Assembly (NCBI GenBank): GCA_022649165.1
Contig: JALCNR010000002.1
Span: 124,001-188,000, forward strand
Length of the DNA: 64,000 nt
Direction of reading: 5' to 3'
Source: Actinomyces sp.
GTDB lineage: Bacteria > Actinomycetota > Actinomycetes > Actinomycetales > Actinomycetaceae
Positions within the stretch are counted from its first letter, which is position 1; every line of letters starts with the position of its first letter. Below are positions 35,526 through 44,272 of this stretch, in pieces. Both the position numbers and the translations under genes were made by a program. The notes under the pieces were generated by a model. The model saw only the letters and a list, made by a program, of their open reading frames with translations. It was not told the DNA's origin and searched no databases.

Positions 35526-35804
35526 CTCGGGCGGCCGACATCGCACAGAATGCTGAGGCCCAGATCCGGGCAGCCCGCTGGCGACCCGTGTCGCCGCAGG
35601 TCACAGAGGCGGGTTCATGACAGGGTCGGCGAACACGTCTCGCATTCTGTGCTGTGGACTGTCGGGGCGGCCGGCCGGCGTGGTCGTCGGGCCCCTTCGG
35701 CGACGGCTGCGGTGTTCGCGAGCGTTCTCAGCGCCTAGCGCGGGGTTCAGCGCCCGAATCGCAGACGGACGTCCCCGCATCTGTGCTGAACCCCGCACTC
35801 GTCG
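35526..35804. other. Gene-free stretch carrying repeat copy B
   Basis: No supported gene lies between the second YbjN gene and the small membrane ORF. The stretch is largely filled by the repeat unit at 35543-35798. Between its two parts there is a further direct-repeat pair resembling GCGGTGTTC...TCAGCGCC and GCGGGGTTCAGCGCC. Confidence 0.5.
35543..35798. repeat. Intergenic two-part repeat unit, copy B
   Basis: Part 2 type (35543-35652, 110 bp): perfect 11-bp terminal inverted repeats GCACAGAATGC and GCATTCTGTGC, followed by TGT, with an internal GCAGGTCACA (35596-35605). Part 1 type (35738-35798): GCGCGGGGTTC and GAACCCCGCAC around a 39-nt loop, the same loop length as copy A. The 3' end of this loop carries GCATCTGTGC, another version of the part 2 end. 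Confidence 0.65.
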
Positions 35805-35915
35805 TCAGGAGACCCGCCCGTTCCAGCCCGTGAGAAAGCCGACCACGAGCGTCGCGGCGACGACCACGACAAGCAGCCCCCATGAGATCAGTTCTCTCAT
35901 GCCGCGCCTGTCCAC
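35805..35915 (-). CDS. 36-residue single-span membrane peptide
   Basis: On the minus strand 60 nt downstream of rpoD, AGAGGAG (35920-35926) precedes GTG 35913-35915 by 4 nt. The 36-codon frame begins MDRRGMREL, then a hydrophobic helix SWGLLVVVVAATLVVGF and a short tail LTGWNGRVS. The strong ribosome-binding site, basic N-terminus and typical span length argue that it is real. It could be co-transcribed with rpoD. No recognised family; function unknown. An alternative is chance, because part of the downstream DNA is repeat. Confidence 0.5.
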   Translation of the reverse strand: MDRRGMRELISWGLLVVVVAATLVVGFLTGWNGRVS

Positions 35916-35974
35916 GTCACTCCTCTGAAAAGCTCGCGATCCCCGCAACCGCCAGCGGACGGACCGATCCCCGT

Positions 35975-37384
35975 TCAGTCCAGGTAGTCGCGGAGCACCT
36001 GCGAGCGCGAGGGGTGGCGCAGCTTCGACATGGTCTTCGACTCGATCTGGCGGATGCGCTCGCGCGTGACCCCGTAGACCTTGCCGATCTCGTCGAGGGT
36101 CTTGGGCTGGCCGTCCCCCAGTCCGAAACGCATCGACACCACTCCGGCCTCGCGCTCTGACAGCGTGTCGAGCACCCGGTGGAGCTGCTCCTGGAGCAGC
36201 GTGAACGACACCGCGTCCGCCGGGACGATGGCCTCGGAGTCCTCGATGAGGTCACCGAACTCGGAGTCCCCGTCCTCGCCCAGCGGCGTGGCCAGAGAGA
36301 TCGGCTCGCGTCCGTACTTCTGGACCTCGACGACCTTCTCCGGCGTCATGTCGAGCTCCTTCGCCAGCTCCTCCGGCGTGGGCTCCCGCCCGAGGTCCTG
36401 CAGCATCTGGCGCTGGACGCGCGCCAGCTTGTTGATGACCTCGACCATGTGCACGGGAATGCGGATGGTGCGCGCCTGGTCGGCCATGGCCCGCGTGATC
36501 GCCTGGCGGATCCACCATGTCGCGTACGTCGAGAACTTGTAGCCCTTCGTGTAGTCGAATTTCTCGACCGCACGGATCAGGCCCAGGTTGCCCTCCTGGA
36601 TGAGATCGAGGAACTGCATGCCGCGACCGGTGTAGCGCTTCGCGAGGGAGACGACCAGGCGCAGGTTGGCCTCCAGCAGATGGTTCTTCGCATTGTGGCC
36701 GTCCTGGGCGATGAAGTGCAGCTCGCGCCGTTCCTTCGATGTCAATGAGTCCGTCTCGTTCTTGAGCTTGTACTCCGCATATAGGCCCGCCTCGATGCGC
36801 CGGGCGAGGTCGACCTCCTGCTCGGCGTTCAGGAGGGGGACCTTGCCGATCTGCTTGAGGTAGTCCTTGACCGGATCGGCGGTCGCACCCGCCACCGTCA
36901 CCTGCTGGACCGGCTCATCGGTCTCATCGGAGTCGGAGACGACGAACCCGCCGCTGACCTTGATGCCCTCGGAGGTGCGCGCGCGCAGGGCGGCGGCCTT
37001 GCGCTCGGTGACGTCGACGGAGTCCGTGTCCTCCACGTCCTTGGCCTCCTCCTCGCCGGAGCCGTCGGCCCCGGCATCGTCCTCCGGGGCATCGTCCTCT
37101 GTGGTGTCGTCCTCCGGGGCGTCTTCGGCGGCGTCGTCCGCGTCGTCCGCGTCGAGATCCTCGAGTGGCACCTCGAGGTCCTCGTCCTCGCGCGTCTCAT
37201 CCTCCGCCGGCGCGGCGATCCGAGGCGTCTCCTTCTTCTTCGCAGAGGCCGATGCCTTCTTCTCAGAGGCCTTGTGCGCGCCCGACCGCCCGGCGGCGGA
37301 CTTCGCCCCGGCGCCCCGGGAGGCGGACGGCTTCTTCTTCGTGGTCTTCGTGGTGGAGGCGGATGCGCGACGGGATGCGGTCAC
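35975..37384 (-). CDS. rpoD: Principal RNA polymerase sigma factor (sigma-70)
   Basis: 469 residues. The N-terminal 150 are Lys/Ala- then Asp/Glu-rich and disordered, as in HrdB/SigA. Conserved regions: 1.2 ([16 protein letters not shown]), 2.1-2.4 ([51 protein letters not shown]), 3 and 4 ([20 protein letters not shown]). GTG 37384 follows AAAGGGA. A TATAAT box lies at 37438-37443. parE, DUF7455 and rpoD cluster as in Streptomyces hrdB. Confidence 0.96.
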   Translation of the reverse strand: MTASRRASASTTKTTKKKPSASRGAGAKSAAGRSGAHKASEKKASASAKKKETPRIAAPAEDETREDEDLEVPLEDLDADDADDAAEDAPEDDTTEDDAPEDDAGADGSGEEEAKDVEDTDSVDVTERKAAALRARTSEGIKVSGGFVVSDSDETDEPVQQVTVAGATADPVKDYLKQIGKVPLLNAEQEVDLARRIEAGLYAEYKLKNETDSLTSKERRELHFIAQDGHNAKNHLLEANLRLVVSLAKRYTGRGMQFLDLIQEGNLGLIRAVEKFDYTKGYKFSTYATWWIRQAITRAMADQARTIRIPVHMVEVINKLARVQRQMLQDLGREPTPEELAKELDMTPEKVVEVQKYGREPISLATPLGEDGDSEFGDLIEDSEAIVPADAVSFTLLQEQLHRVLDTLSEREAGVVSMRFGLGDGQPKTLDEIGKVYGVTRERIRQIESKTMSKLRHPSRSQVLRDYLD

Positions 37385-37437
37385 ACTGATCCCTTTCTCG
37401 GAAGCTCGGGGGGGCTGGCGTCAACGGACTGACATCA

Positions 37438-37443
37438 ATTATA
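37438..37443 (-). promoter_or_regulatory. rpoD -10 box
   Basis: TATAAT on the minus strand, about 55 nt before the rpoD GTG, in an ATTATAAT palindrome that is AT-rich compared with its surroundings. No consensus -35 is seen at 17 nt. Confidence 0.5.
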
Positions 37444-37474
37444 ATCCGGCACGGCCTGGATTCCCCGTCGGAGC

Positions 37475-37867
37475 TCAGCTCTGAGCGTGAGGTGTGGTGG
37501 TCACCACCGGGCACGGCGCATCCAGGAGGATGCGCGTGGCGGTGGGGCCGATGACAGCCCGTGCCGATCCGCCCGGGCGCAGTCCCAGGACGATGCAATC
37601 GGCGGCGGTCCGCCTCGCGGTCTCCAGCACGGTGCCGGCGACATCCTCCCGGGCGCTCGCGTGGCGCACCTCGAAAGCCACATCCGCCTCCCCCAGGTGG
37701 CGCCAGAGGCGGTCCTCGGCGTCCTCCGTCGTGCGGGGGTCCTCCTCGTCTGATTTCGAGGCGAGCACCACGACCAGGGTCGAGCCCCTGGCCTCCGCGA
37801 TCCGCAGCGCCCGGTCGAGCGCCGCCTCCGACTCGCGGTTCCCGTGGTAGCTCAGCACGACCGCCAT
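37475..37867 (-). CDS. Universal stress protein (UspA family)
   Basis: 130 residues, one Usp domain: VVLSYHGNRESEAALDRALR at the N-terminus, and GLRPGGSARAVIGPTATRIL near the C-terminus matching the ATP-binding G-x-x-G-type loop. I chose ATG 37867 because GGAGG lies 5 nt upstream; longer forms to 37918 are possible. Divergent from the polyprenyl synthase. Confidence 0.8.
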   Translation of the reverse strand: MAVVLSYHGNRESEAALDRALRIAEARGSTLVVVLASKSDEEDPRTTEDAEDRLWRHLGEADVAFEVRHASAREDVAGTVLETARRTAADCIVLGLRPGGSARAVIGPTATRILLDAPCPVVTTTPHAQS

Positions 37868-37966
37868 GCGCTCCTCCGGTTCTCGACGACTCCCCATGCC
37901 CTGACTGCGCTCCATGATACGAGGGCGCGCGCCGCAGCGGTCCGAGGGGTCGGATAGCCTGAGCCC

Positions 37967-39124
37967 ATGACACGGCGCGCCACTCCCTCCGCCAGCCTCG
38001 CTCCATCCACCGCCCCCGCGCCGACGCCGGAAGCGCTCGCCCCCCGCATCTCGGCCGCCACCGCACGCCACCTTGAGGGCCTCAGCTTCCTTCCGGGACA
38101 GGACGGGCCCGGGGCCGAGCTCACCCGCGCCGCCTCCGCGGCCGTGCGCGGCGGCAAGCGCGTCCGGGGCTACCTCGTGTTCCTCGGCTGGACGCTGGCA
38201 CGCGGGATCGCCGCCCTTCCCCCCGGCGACGAGGACGCCGCCGACTCCCCCGTCGACTCTCTGGCCGCAGCGTTGGAGCTGTACCAGGCCTCAGCGCTGG
38301 TCCATGACGACATCATCGACCATGCCGACATGCGGCGGGGGCGCCCGACCACGCGGGTCGCCCTGACCGCGCACCACCGCCGCTCCGGCTGGGCCGGGTC
38401 GCCCGCGGTCTTCGGCGACTCCGGGGCGATCCTCACCGGCGACCTCCTGCTCTCAGCGGCTGATCATGCCGTGGCCGAGGCCGGCGGCGGGCTCCCCCCG
38501 GAGGCGGCCGTCGCCGTCCTGCGCCGCTTCACGGCGATGCATGCCGAGGTCGCCGTCGGCCAGTACTTGGATCTGCGCGCCGAGCAGCAGCCCCTGGATC
38601 CCGCGGATCCGGCGTCCCCGACGGTCGAGGGGGCGTTGGAGGTCGCGCGGTTGAAGTCCGCTCGCTACTCCGTGGTCCACCCCGCCGCGCTCGGGATCCT
38701 GGCCGGGCAGGGCGGCTCGGAGCTCGTCGAGGCGGTGGAGGCCGTCCTCGGGCCGTGGGGCCTGGCCTTCCAGCTGCGCGACGACGATCTCGGCGTCTTC
38801 GGCGATCCCCGGGTGACGGGCAAGCCCGCCGGGGACGATCTGCGAGAGGGCAAGCGAACGGCGCTTCTGGCGCTGGCATGGTCGCGGGCGACCGAGGCCG
38901 AGCGCCGGTTGCTGGCCGAAGACCTGGGGCGGCGCGACATCGGAGACGCCGGCATCGCCCGCATGGCGGAGATCCTCGCCGTCAGGGGGCGCGGCGCCCA
39001 TGAGGCGCTCATCGCCGATCTGGTCGAGGAGGGCCGACGCTGCCTGGACGCCGCGGACCCGGACCCCGAGCAGCGGTCCCTCCTCGAGGGGCTCGGCGAC
39101 CTGCTGGTGCTCAGGCGCCTGTAA
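37967..39124 (+). CDS. Polyprenyl diphosphate synthase (IdsA-like)
   Basis: 385-residue trans-prenyltransferase building geranylgeranyl or longer diphosphates from IPP. First Asp-rich motif DDIIDHADMRRGRP, second LRDDDLGVFGD followed by GDDLREGKRTALL; KRVRGYL binds IPP. Chain length cannot be told. ATG 37967 has TAGCCT (37955-37960) 6 nt upstream and no ribosome-binding site: probably leaderless. The order synthase, Rv2175c-like, kinase, aroG parallels M. tuberculosis Rv2173-Rv2178c. Confidence 0.92.
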   Translation: MTRRATPSASLAPSTAPAPTPEALAPRISAATARHLEGLSFLPGQDGPGAELTRAASAAVRGGKRVRGYLVFLGWTLARGIAALPPGDEDAADSPVDSLAAALELYQASALVHDDIIDHADMRRGRPTTRVALTAHHRRSGWAGSPAVFGDSGAILTGDLLLSAADHAVAEAGGGLPPEAAVAVLRRFTAMHAEVAVGQYLDLRAEQQPLDPADPASPTVEGALEVARLKSARYSVVHPAALGILAGQGGSELVEAVEAVLGPWGLAFQLRDDDLGVFGDPRVTGKPAGDDLREGKRTALLALAWSRATEAERRLLAEDLGRRDIGDAGIARMAEILAVRGRGAHEALIADLVEEGRRCLDAADPDPEQRSLLEGLGDLLVLRRL

Positions 39125-39151
39125 GCGAGGGACTCCGAGGATGACGCGGCC

Positions 39152-39502
39152 TCAGAGCGCGAGCATCGCCGCCACGGCGTTCACGCGGTGATGACGCCCC
39201 CTGAGCAGGGCCTCCAGAGGGGTCTCGCCCAGCTCCTCCTCGGGCGCGTACAGCCAGGCGATGGCCTCCTCCGGGCTGAAGCCGCCGTCGGCCAGCAGGG
39301 TAAGCGTGCCCGGGAGGTTCCACAGCGGCTCCCAGCCCGACTCGCCCTTGATGAGGATCTCCTCGGGGATGCCGGCCTTCCCGTCCGCTGCGCGCACGGT
39401 GAACAGCTGACGATCGCGCACCATCTGCTTGATCTTCCTCGGCTCGACCCCGAGCCTGCGCGCGGCCTCGGCGATGGACAAGACGGATGTCGGTTCGCTC
39501 AT
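39152..39502 (-). CDS. Rv2175c-family DNA-binding protein
   Basis: 116 residues: an N-terminal winged helix-turn-helix (SIAEAARRLGVEPRKIKQMV) and the Rv2175c C-terminal domain (GFSPEEAIAWLYAPEEELGE). In M. tuberculosis Rv2175c is a phosphorylation substrate of the adjacent kinase PknL; here the kinase gene is divergent, 71 bp away. TAGAAT (39509-39514) lies 6 nt before ATG 39502, so it is probably leaderless. Confidence 0.9.
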   Translation of the reverse strand: MSEPTSVLSIAEAARRLGVEPRKIKQMVRDRQLFTVRAADGKAGIPEEILIKGESGWEPLWNLPGTLTLLADGGFSPEEAIAWLYAPEEELGETPLEALLRGRHHRVNAVAAMLAL

Positions 39503-39573
39503 GGGACGATTCTAGGCGAGGCCGCGGCCTTGCCTTCCCGTGCGATCGCGGGCCTTCCCGTAGAATCCGAGTC

Positions 39574-41553
39574 GTGCCAGTGACCGGATCCGACAACAAC
39601 GCAGGCGGGGACCACGCCTCGCCCCGGTCCGGCGCCGCCGCGGGGCCCTCGGATCCCTTGATCGGGCTGCTGGTCGACGACCGCTATCGCATCCGCTCGC
39701 GGCTCGCGCGCGGAGGCATGGCCACGGTCTACGTCGCCCATGACGAGCGCTTGGACCGCCCGGTGGCGCTCAAGGTCATGCACCCCCACCTCGCGGAGTC
39801 CGCCGGATTCGTCGCCCGGTTCCGCAGGGAGGCGCGGGCCGCGGCGAGGATCGTGCATCCCGGCGTCGTCTCCGTCTTCGACCAAGGCGTCGTCCACGGC
39901 CAGGGGTTCCTGGTGATGGAGCTGGTCGACGGGCCGAACCTGCGCACCCTCCTCCAGGCCCAGGGCGCCTTCACCGTCGAGCAGTCGCTGCGCTACGCCG
40001 AGGAGATCCTCGACGCCCTGCGCGCGGCCCACCGGGTCGGCGTCATCCACCGCGACGTCAAGCCGGAGAACGTCCTCGTCCCCACGGAGGGCCCCGTCCG
40101 CGTCACCGACTTCGGCCTGGCCCGCGCAGCCTCCGACGTGTCGATGTCGACCACCGGGTCGATGCTGGGCACCGTCGCCTACATGCCGCCGGAGATCGCG
40201 ACGACCGGACGGACCGACCCGCGCACCGACATCTACTCCGTCGGCATCATGCTGGAGGAGATGCTGGTCGGCCACGTCCCCTGGGAGGGGGACTCCCCCA
40301 TGCAGATGGCGTACGCGCATGTCAACGACGACGTGCCCGTGCCCTCGGACGAGCAGCCCTGGATCCCCCGGGAGGTCGACGACCTGGTGGCCTCCCTGGC
40401 GGCCCGCGATCCCGATGAGCGTCCCGCGGACGCCGGGCAGGCCCAGGCCCTCGTCGCCCGTGTCCGTTCCGCGCTGCCCCCGGAGATCCTCTCCGGGCGC
40501 GCCCCCGTGTCGCGCCCGGAGGCGCCGGAGGGCGACACGGCCCGCATCCCCGCCGCCGGGCGCACCTCTCCCCTGCCCTCGCCCCTCACTCCGACCTCGC
40601 AGGCCGTCGTCCACGCCTCCGGCGTGACGCCCTCGGGCGGAACCGGCTCCCGCCGGTCGCCCAGCTCGCGCGTGCGCACCCTCGTCGCGCTCCTCGTCGT
40701 CCTGCTCCTGGCGGGAGGGGCGGGCGGCTGGTGGTGGTGGACCCAGTACGGGCCCGGCTCCTATGTCGAGCTCCCCGCCACCGCCGGGCGGTCCGCAGCG
40801 GCCGTCGAGTCCGACCTCAAGGCGCTCGGATTGGACTACGCCCTCACCCAGGCCTTCAGCGACGACGTCGAGGAGGGAACCGTGATCTCCTCCGAGCCCG
40901 ACGGCGGCATGCCGGTCCACAAGGACTCCGAGGTGCGGCTCACCGTGTCGAAGGGTGTCGACATGCGCACCGTCCCCGACCTCGTCGGACGCGGCGAGGA
41001 CGAGGCGCGCACGGCCCTCACGGACGCCGGGCTCGCCGCCGGGGCCCTCGATCGGGAGTGGTCGGAGACCGTCCCCGAGGGGCAGGTCGTCAGCCAGGCC
41101 ACGAAGGCCGGCACGTCCGTGCCCCACGGAACGGAGGTGGACCTCGTGGTCTCCAAGGGGCGCGAACCCCTCACCGTCCCCGACCTCACCGGGCTCGGCG
41201 GCGACGAGGCCCGTGAGAAGATCGAGGCCCTGGGGCTGACGGCCTCCCCGAGCGAAGCCTATTCCGACACCGTTGACGCCGGTGTCGTCATCTCGCAGTC
41301 CACCGGCGCGGGGACGACCCTGCACCGGGGGGACCCGGTCTCCTACGTCGTCTCCAAGGGCCCGGAGATGGTGACCGTCCCCGACCTCACCGGCAAGCAG
41401 CTGGAGGAGGCCCAGCAGGACCTCGAGGCCCTCGGACTGTCCACCGACGTCCGCCGTCTCGCAGGGGGATGGTTCAACACCGTGCGCTCGACGGACCCCG
41501 CGGCCGGCACGGCCGTCCCGAAGGGGACGACCGTGACGATCACGATCGTCTGA
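39574..41553 (+). CDS. PASTA-domain Ser/Thr protein kinase (PknL-locus type)
   Basis: 659 residues. Kinase domain (about 35-310): GGMATVYVAHD, ALKVMHPHL (Lys), HRDVKPENVLV (catalytic loop), TDFGLAR and the activation segment TGSMLGTVAYMPPE. A Pro/Ser-rich juxtamembrane linker is followed by one helix (VALLVVLLLAGGAGGWWWW) and four extracellular PASTA repeats (about 390-659; each with a VPDLxG-type start). It probably senses muropeptides or lipid II. GTG 39574 has TAGAAT (39561-39566) 7 nt upstream: leaderless. Confidence 0.93.
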   Translation: MPVTGSDNNAGGDHASPRSGAAAGPSDPLIGLLVDDRYRIRSRLARGGMATVYVAHDERLDRPVALKVMHPHLAESAGFVARFRREARAAARIVHPGVVSVFDQGVVHGQGFLVMELVDGPNLRTLLQAQGAFTVEQSLRYAEEILDALRAAHRVGVIHRDVKPENVLVPTEGPVRVTDFGLARAASDVSMSTTGSMLGTVAYMPPEIATTGRTDPRTDIYSVGIMLEEMLVGHVPWEGDSPMQMAYAHVNDDVPVPSDEQPWIPREVDDLVASLAARDPDERPADAGQAQALVARVRSALPPEILSGRAPVSRPEAPEGDTARIPAAGRTSPLPSPLTPTSQAVVHASGVTPSGGTGSRRSPSSRVRTLVALLVVLLLAGGAGGWWWWTQYGPGSYVELPATAGRSAAAVESDLKALGLDYALTQAFSDDVEEGTVISSEPDGGMPVHKDSEVRLTVSKGVDMRTVPDLVGRGEDEARTALTDAGLAAGALDREWSETVPEGQVVSQATKAGTSVPHGTEVDLVVSKGREPLTVPDLTGLGGDEAREKIEALGLTASPSEAYSDTVDAGVVISQSTGAGTTLHRGDPVSYVVSKGPEMVTVPDLTGKQLEEAQQDLEALGLSTDVRRLAGGWFNTVRSTDPAAGTAVPKGTTVTITIV

Positions 41554-41560
41554 CCGCCGC

Positions 41561-42979
41561 CTACACCTGACGGAGGAGCTCCGCCACCTGGAACGCCATC
41601 TCCAGGGACTGCTGATGGTTGAGGCGCGGATCGACCAAGGTCTCGTAGCGTCTGGCCAGCGAGCCCTCGTCGATCTGCTCGGATCCGCCGATGATCTCCG
41701 TGACGTCGTCGCCGGTGAGCTCCACATGGATGCCGCCGGGCACCGTGCCGGTGTCGTCGCAGGCCTCGAAGAAACCGCGGACCTCGTCCATGATCGTCTC
41801 GAACTCGCGGGTCTTGTAACCCGTCGAGGAGGTGATCGTGTTCCCGTGCATCGGGTCGGCCGTCCACGTCACCGGGCGCCCGTCCCGCTGGGCCGCCTGC
41901 AGCAGGGGCGGCAGGGCCTCGCGGATGCGTCCGGCGCCCATCCGCGTGATGAACGTGAGGCGGCCCTCCTCGCCCTGGGGATTGAGCCGCTCCATGAGCG
42001 CCCGGACCTCCTCCGGGCCGGCCGTGGGGCCCAGCTTGACGCCGATCGGGTTGCGCACGCGGCTGAGCAGCTCCACGTGGGCCCCCTCGAGGTCCCGGGT
42101 GCGCTCGCCGATCCACAGGAAATGCCCCGAGGTGTCATAGGGCAGGTCCGAGCGCGAGTCGATCCGGGTCATGGCCGACTCGTACTCCAGGAGCAGCGCC
42201 TCGTGGGCGCTGTAGAGGTCCACCTCGCGCAGCGAGTCGAAGTCGGCGCCCGCCGCCTCCATGAACTTCACCGCCCGGTGGATCTCCTCCGCCAGGGACT
42301 CGTACTTCGCGTAGGCCGGGTTCTTCGTGAAACCGCGGTTCCAGTGGTGGACTAGCCGCAGGTCCGCGTATCCGCCCTTCGTGAACGCCCGGATGAGGTT
42401 GAGCGAGGACGCGGCATGCTGGTAGGCCTCCAGCAGCCGGGCCGGATCCGGGGTGCGCGCCTCGGCGGTGAACTCGTAGGAGTTCACGGCGTCCCCCCGG
42501 TAGGAGGGCAGCGTCACCCCGTCGCGGGTCTCCAGATCGGCCGACCGCGGCTTCGCGTACTGGCCGGCGATCCGCCCGATCTTGACGACCGGCAGCGAGG
42601 CGCCGTATGTGAGGACCACCGCCATCTGCAGCAGCGTCTGGATCTTCAGACGCAGGTGGTCGGCCGTGGACTCTTCGAACGTCTCCGCGCAGTCGCCGCC
42701 GACCAGCACGAACGCCTCGCCCCGGCCGGCCGCTCCGAGATCCGCGCGCAGATCGTCGACCTCTCCCGCGAACACCAGGGGGGGCCGTCGGCGCAGATCC
42801 GCCGTCGTCTCCGCCACGGCCCGGGCTGAGGGGTAGTTCGGCTGCTGGGAGGCCGGATGGGTCCGCCACGTGTCCCACGCCGCCGTCCCCTGCCCGGGCG
42901 GGGCCCACAGCTCCGGAGAACGGGCCAGCCGCGATCCGCCGAGACCGCGGTCCTCCCGCCAGGGCAGCCGGGCCGTCAT
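41561..42979 (-). CDS. aroG: Class II DAHP synthase
   Basis: 472 residues of the plant/actinobacterial type II 3-deoxy-D-arabino-heptulosonate-7-phosphate synthase, first step of the shikimate pathway. Seen: GGDCAETFEES (metal Cys), KIGRIAGQYAKPRS, DPMHGNT and the C-terminal GGIHVELTGDDVTEI and DPRLNHQQSLE. ATG 42979 overlaps the pfp stop as ATGA, so the two are co-translated, linking glycolytic flux with aromatic synthesis. trpD at 47326 is another aromatic gene. Confidence 0.96.
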   Translation of the reverse strand: MTARLPWREDRGLGGSRLARSPELWAPPGQGTAAWDTWRTHPASQQPNYPSARAVAETTADLRRRPPLVFAGEVDDLRADLGAAGRGEAFVLVGGDCAETFEESTADHLRLKIQTLLQMAVVLTYGASLPVVKIGRIAGQYAKPRSADLETRDGVTLPSYRGDAVNSYEFTAEARTPDPARLLEAYQHAASSLNLIRAFTKGGYADLRLVHHWNRGFTKNPAYAKYESLAEEIHRAVKFMEAAGADFDSLREVDLYSAHEALLLEYESAMTRIDSRSDLPYDTSGHFLWIGERTRDLEGAHVELLSRVRNPIGVKLGPTAGPEEVRALMERLNPQGEEGRLTFITRMGAGRIREALPPLLQAAQRDGRPVTWTADPMHGNTITSSTGYKTREFETIMDEVRGFFEACDDTGTVPGGIHVELTGDDVTEIIGGSEQIDEGSLARRYETLVDPRLNHQQSLEMAFQVAELLRQV

Positions 42980-44193
42980 CGCGCCGCTGGAGACACCGTC
43001 TGGCCGATGCCCTCCATCAGCTCGGTGAACCAGGCCTGGGAGATGTCGAACGGCTTCCCGCCGCGGATGCGCGGGAAGGCGATCGCCTTGAGGCGGTCCC
43101 CGTCCTCCTCGTCGTGGCCGATGACGCCGGACTCCCCGCGGAAGGCGCACTCCACCGCCAGGTCCGTCATCGACTGGATGAGACGCAGGTCCTCGTCGTT
43201 GGCGTGGGCCGACCGCGAGAAGTACCCGGACTTCTGCACCATGACCTTCTCGGCGCCGATCCTCGCCGCGAACTGCTTGGCGAACCACTGGCCGGGGTTG
43301 ATGGTGTCGAGCTTGACATGGCCGAAGGGATCGCGCTGGACCTCCTGCCCGGCCGCCTCCATCTGCGCGATGATCTCAGGCACGCCCGCGCCCTCGGACA
43401 GGAAGATGTTGACATTGCCCACCCGGTCCATGACCCCGCGCAGGCGCTGCGCCTCCCCGTCGATGTCCAGGGCAGCCTCCGGCAGGAACACGGCGTGGAT
43501 CGCCCAGCGCTCCTTCGACAGCCCGATGGAGGGCACCCACTCCTGGGTGTCGAGCCACTGCGTGTACTTTCTCGAGGCCGCGGCCGTCAGCCATCCGCAG
43601 TTGCGACCCATGACCTCGTGGACGATGAGCATCCGCGGGTTCGACCGGTGCTCTCCGATGACGTTCTGCGCGAAGCGCGACGCCTCCTCCGCGGCGGTCC
43701 AGGCGCCCAGCGACTGGCGGATGGGGACGATGTCGTTGTCGATCGTCTTGGGCAGGCCCACGACAGTGAGGTCGTACCCGTTGTCGTGGAGGTAGGCGGC
43801 GAGATCCGCGGCCGTCGTGTTCGTGTCGTCGCCGCCGATCGTGTGCAGGACGTCGACGCCGTCGGCGCGCAGCTGCTCGGCCGCGACCTCCAGCGGGTTC
43901 TGCCCCTCGCGGACCAACCCGCGATCGACCAGGTCCTGCGCGTTCGTCAGCTTGACGCGCGAGTTCCCGATCGGCGACCCGCCGAAACGGTGGAGGACCT
44001 GCGCGTGGGCGCGGGCCTCGGCGTCCACGCGAACGAAGCTGCCCGTCAGCAGCCCATGGTAGCCGTGCTGGTAGGCGATAATGTCGACACTCGGATCGAT
44101 CTCGGTGTAGCGCTGGATCAGGCCGCCGACAGCGGAGGAGAGGCACGGAGCGAATCCACCGGCGGTGAGCAGGGCGACGCGACGGACCGACAT
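42976..44193 (-). CDS. pfp: PPi-dependent 6-phosphofructokinase
   Basis: 405 residues. Seen: LLTAGGFAPCLSS at the N-terminus, GGDDTNTTA (the Asp of GGDD marks PPi rather than ATP use), GLPKTIDNDI and the sugar-phosphate-binding EVMGRNCGWL. ATG 44193 follows AAAGGTG. It reversibly phosphorylates fructose-6-phosphate with PPi. Forms an overlapping pair with aroG. Confidence 0.93.
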   Translation of the reverse strand: MSVRRVALLTAGGFAPCLSSAVGGLIQRYTEIDPSVDIIAYQHGYHGLLTGSFVRVDAEARAHAQVLHRFGGSPIGNSRVKLTNAQDLVDRGLVREGQNPLEVAAEQLRADGVDVLHTIGGDDTNTTAADLAAYLHDNGYDLTVVGLPKTIDNDIVPIRQSLGAWTAAEEASRFAQNVIGEHRSNPRMLIVHEVMGRNCGWLTAAASRKYTQWLDTQEWVPSIGLSKERWAIHAVFLPEAALDIDGEAQRLRGVMDRVGNVNIFLSEGAGVPEIIAQMEAAGQEVQRDPFGHVKLDTINPGQWFAKQFAARIGAEKVMVQKSGYFSRSAHANDEDLRLIQSMTDLAVECAFRGESGVIGHDEEDGDRLKAIAFPRIRGGKPFDISQAWFTELMEGIGQTVSPAAR

Positions 44194-44272
44194 GGGAGGG
44201 CACCTTTCGAGAGACCGGCTGGGCACGTCCGTGCCCGTGAGTTGACCGGTCCCAGCATAGTCGGTGCCGCCC

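Noticed and set aside
35617-35928. A 103-codon plus-strand frame beside rpoD
   Set aside because: It runs through both repeat stems and opposite the 36-codon membrane ORF, with no ribosome-binding site or family similarity.
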